NCBI GenBank assembly: GCA_020249925.1
Contig: JADCER010000015.1
Location: 1 to 64,000 of the forward strand
DNA from: Roseomonas sp.
GTDB taxonomy: Bacteria; Pseudomonadota; Alphaproteobacteria; Acetobacterales; Acetobacteraceae
Direction: 5' to 3'
DNA length: 64,000 bases
Positions 63,581 through 64,000 of the stretch are shown in pieces. The notes beneath the pieces are model-generated. The model saw nothing but the letters and a program-made list of their open reading frames with translations. It searched no databases and was not told where the DNA came from. Every line of letters begins with the position of its first letter. Position 1 is the first letter of the stretch. Position numbers and translations under genes: made by a program.

Positions 63581-64000
63581 GGCGTGACATAGCCTTCCTT
63601 GATGTCGCGGAGGGTGGCGGTAGGGTCGCGTTCGGCTGGCGGTCCCATGCCGCCGCCACCAGGCGTTTCATAGGTAATGACATCGCCTGGTTGCAGCACG
63701 ATGCGTGCCTTGGCTGGAACAGGCTTGCCATTCACCAGATCACGCCCGCCGCGCCCGGGGGCACCACCCAGCACGCCGCGCGGCGGGTGCTGCACACGTT
63801 CATGGCGATAGGTGGCGGTCACGGGTTTTTCGCCGATTACCTCGAAGGAAAGTCGTTGCGAAAGGCCGCCGCGTGTTCGGCCCGCGCCGCCGGAATCGGG
63901 GATAAGCTCCTTTTCCGTCATGAGCATCGGTACGGCGTTTTCGAACTGCTCTACCGCCTGTGTCGCGACATTGGATGGGAAGGAAAGGCAGGCGGGGCCA
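63577..64000 (-). CDS. hyuB: Hydantoinase/oxoprolinase family protein, subunit B (C-terminal part)
   Basis: Only the last ~140 residues are in the window; the frame is open to the right edge. It contains CLSFPSNVATQAVEQFENAVPML and LIPDSGGAGRTRGGLSQ, the conserved C-terminal core of hyuB, and QPGDVITYETPGGGGMGPP near the end. With HyuA it forms the heteromeric enzyme. The start and length are outside the window. The stop overlaps the hyuA ATG. Confidence 0.92.
   Translation of the reverse strand, partial: GPACLSFPSNVATQAVEQFENAVPMLMTEKELIPDSGGAGRTRGGLSQRLSFEVIGEKPVTATYRHERVQHPPRGVLGGAPGRGGRDLVNGKPVPAKARIVLQPGDVITYETPGGGGMGPPAERDPTATLRDIKEGYVTP

Noticed and set aside
1..64000. CRISPR arrays, prophage or restriction-modification genes
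   Set aside because: No regularly spaced repeat series, no phage structural or integrase gene and no restriction or DNA-methylase gene were seen on either strand.

Overview
The window reads as chromosome of a GC-rich alphaproteobacterium, most likely a member of the Rhodospirillales/Acetobacteraceae. The reasons are a complete dcw (division and cell wall) cluster, a CtrA cell-cycle regulator with an Ala-Ala tail, an Hsp20/DUF1150 pair, aerobic cobaltochelatase CobST, a MlaEFD/PqiC-type lipid transport operon and several orphan Bug-type solute receptors. The lineage is inferred from gene content and protein style, not from a search.

Layout. 1-533: the end of an IS3-family insertion sequence (orfA, the start of orfB) whose terminal 64 bp is present twice. 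613-1018: RNase P RNA. 1301-19932: sixteen dcw genes (mraZ, rsmH, ftsL, ftsI, murE, murF, mraY, murD, ftsW, murG, murC, murB, ddl, ftsQ, ftsA, ftsZ), nearly all joined by stop/start overlaps, making peptidoglycan precursors and the divisome. Convergent to it is ctrA (20282-21022), separated by a stable hairpin and a REP-like element. 21204-25604: two alpha/beta hydrolases, a CMD-family protein, a Crp/Fnr regulator and a fumarylacetoacetase-family enzyme. 25617-28393: a divergent EmrB/EmrA-type efflux pair. 28395-29032: a HigBA toxin-antitoxin module with a readable promoter and operator. 29146-31377: truA-fmt-def operon (initiator tRNA formylation, deformylation, tRNA pseudouridine). 31492-32291: hsp20 and DUF1150. 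32417-36414: M20 amidohydrolase, Bug receptor, Ldh-type dehydrogenase, SpoU methyltransferase. 36475-39937: Mla-type ABC lipid transporter. 39928-44527: DedA, ArnT-like glycosyltransferase, RsmB, proline iminopeptidase.

44571-44647 is tRNA-Arg(CCU). Directly after it lies a block (about 44650-47900) with a secreted hydrolase and a LytS/LytR-type two-component pair, whose codon choice (GAG/GAC, C- and G-ending) differs from the GAA/GAT-rich genes on both sides; this looks like a small tRNA-associated acquired island. 48136-51524: a secreted FGE-like protein, two further Bug receptors and a CAP-domain protein. 51596-56511: phytase-like protein, cobT, cobS, a J-domain protein and bolA. 56514-57457: a small exported protein and a Nudix hydrolase. 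57669-61486: a type I secretion ABC exporter and its membrane-fusion partner, followed by an exported protein made of two copies of an unrecognised domain. 61499-64000: hyuA and the C-terminal part of hyuB (hydantoinase/oxoprolinase family), running off the window.

I found no CRISPR array, no phage module and no obvious large new defence system. The most promising unexplained items are the exporter plus two-repeat exported protein, the tRNA-Arg island, the cysteine-less FGE-like protein, and the family of REP-like palindromes beginning or ending in GAGCAT/ATGCTC.
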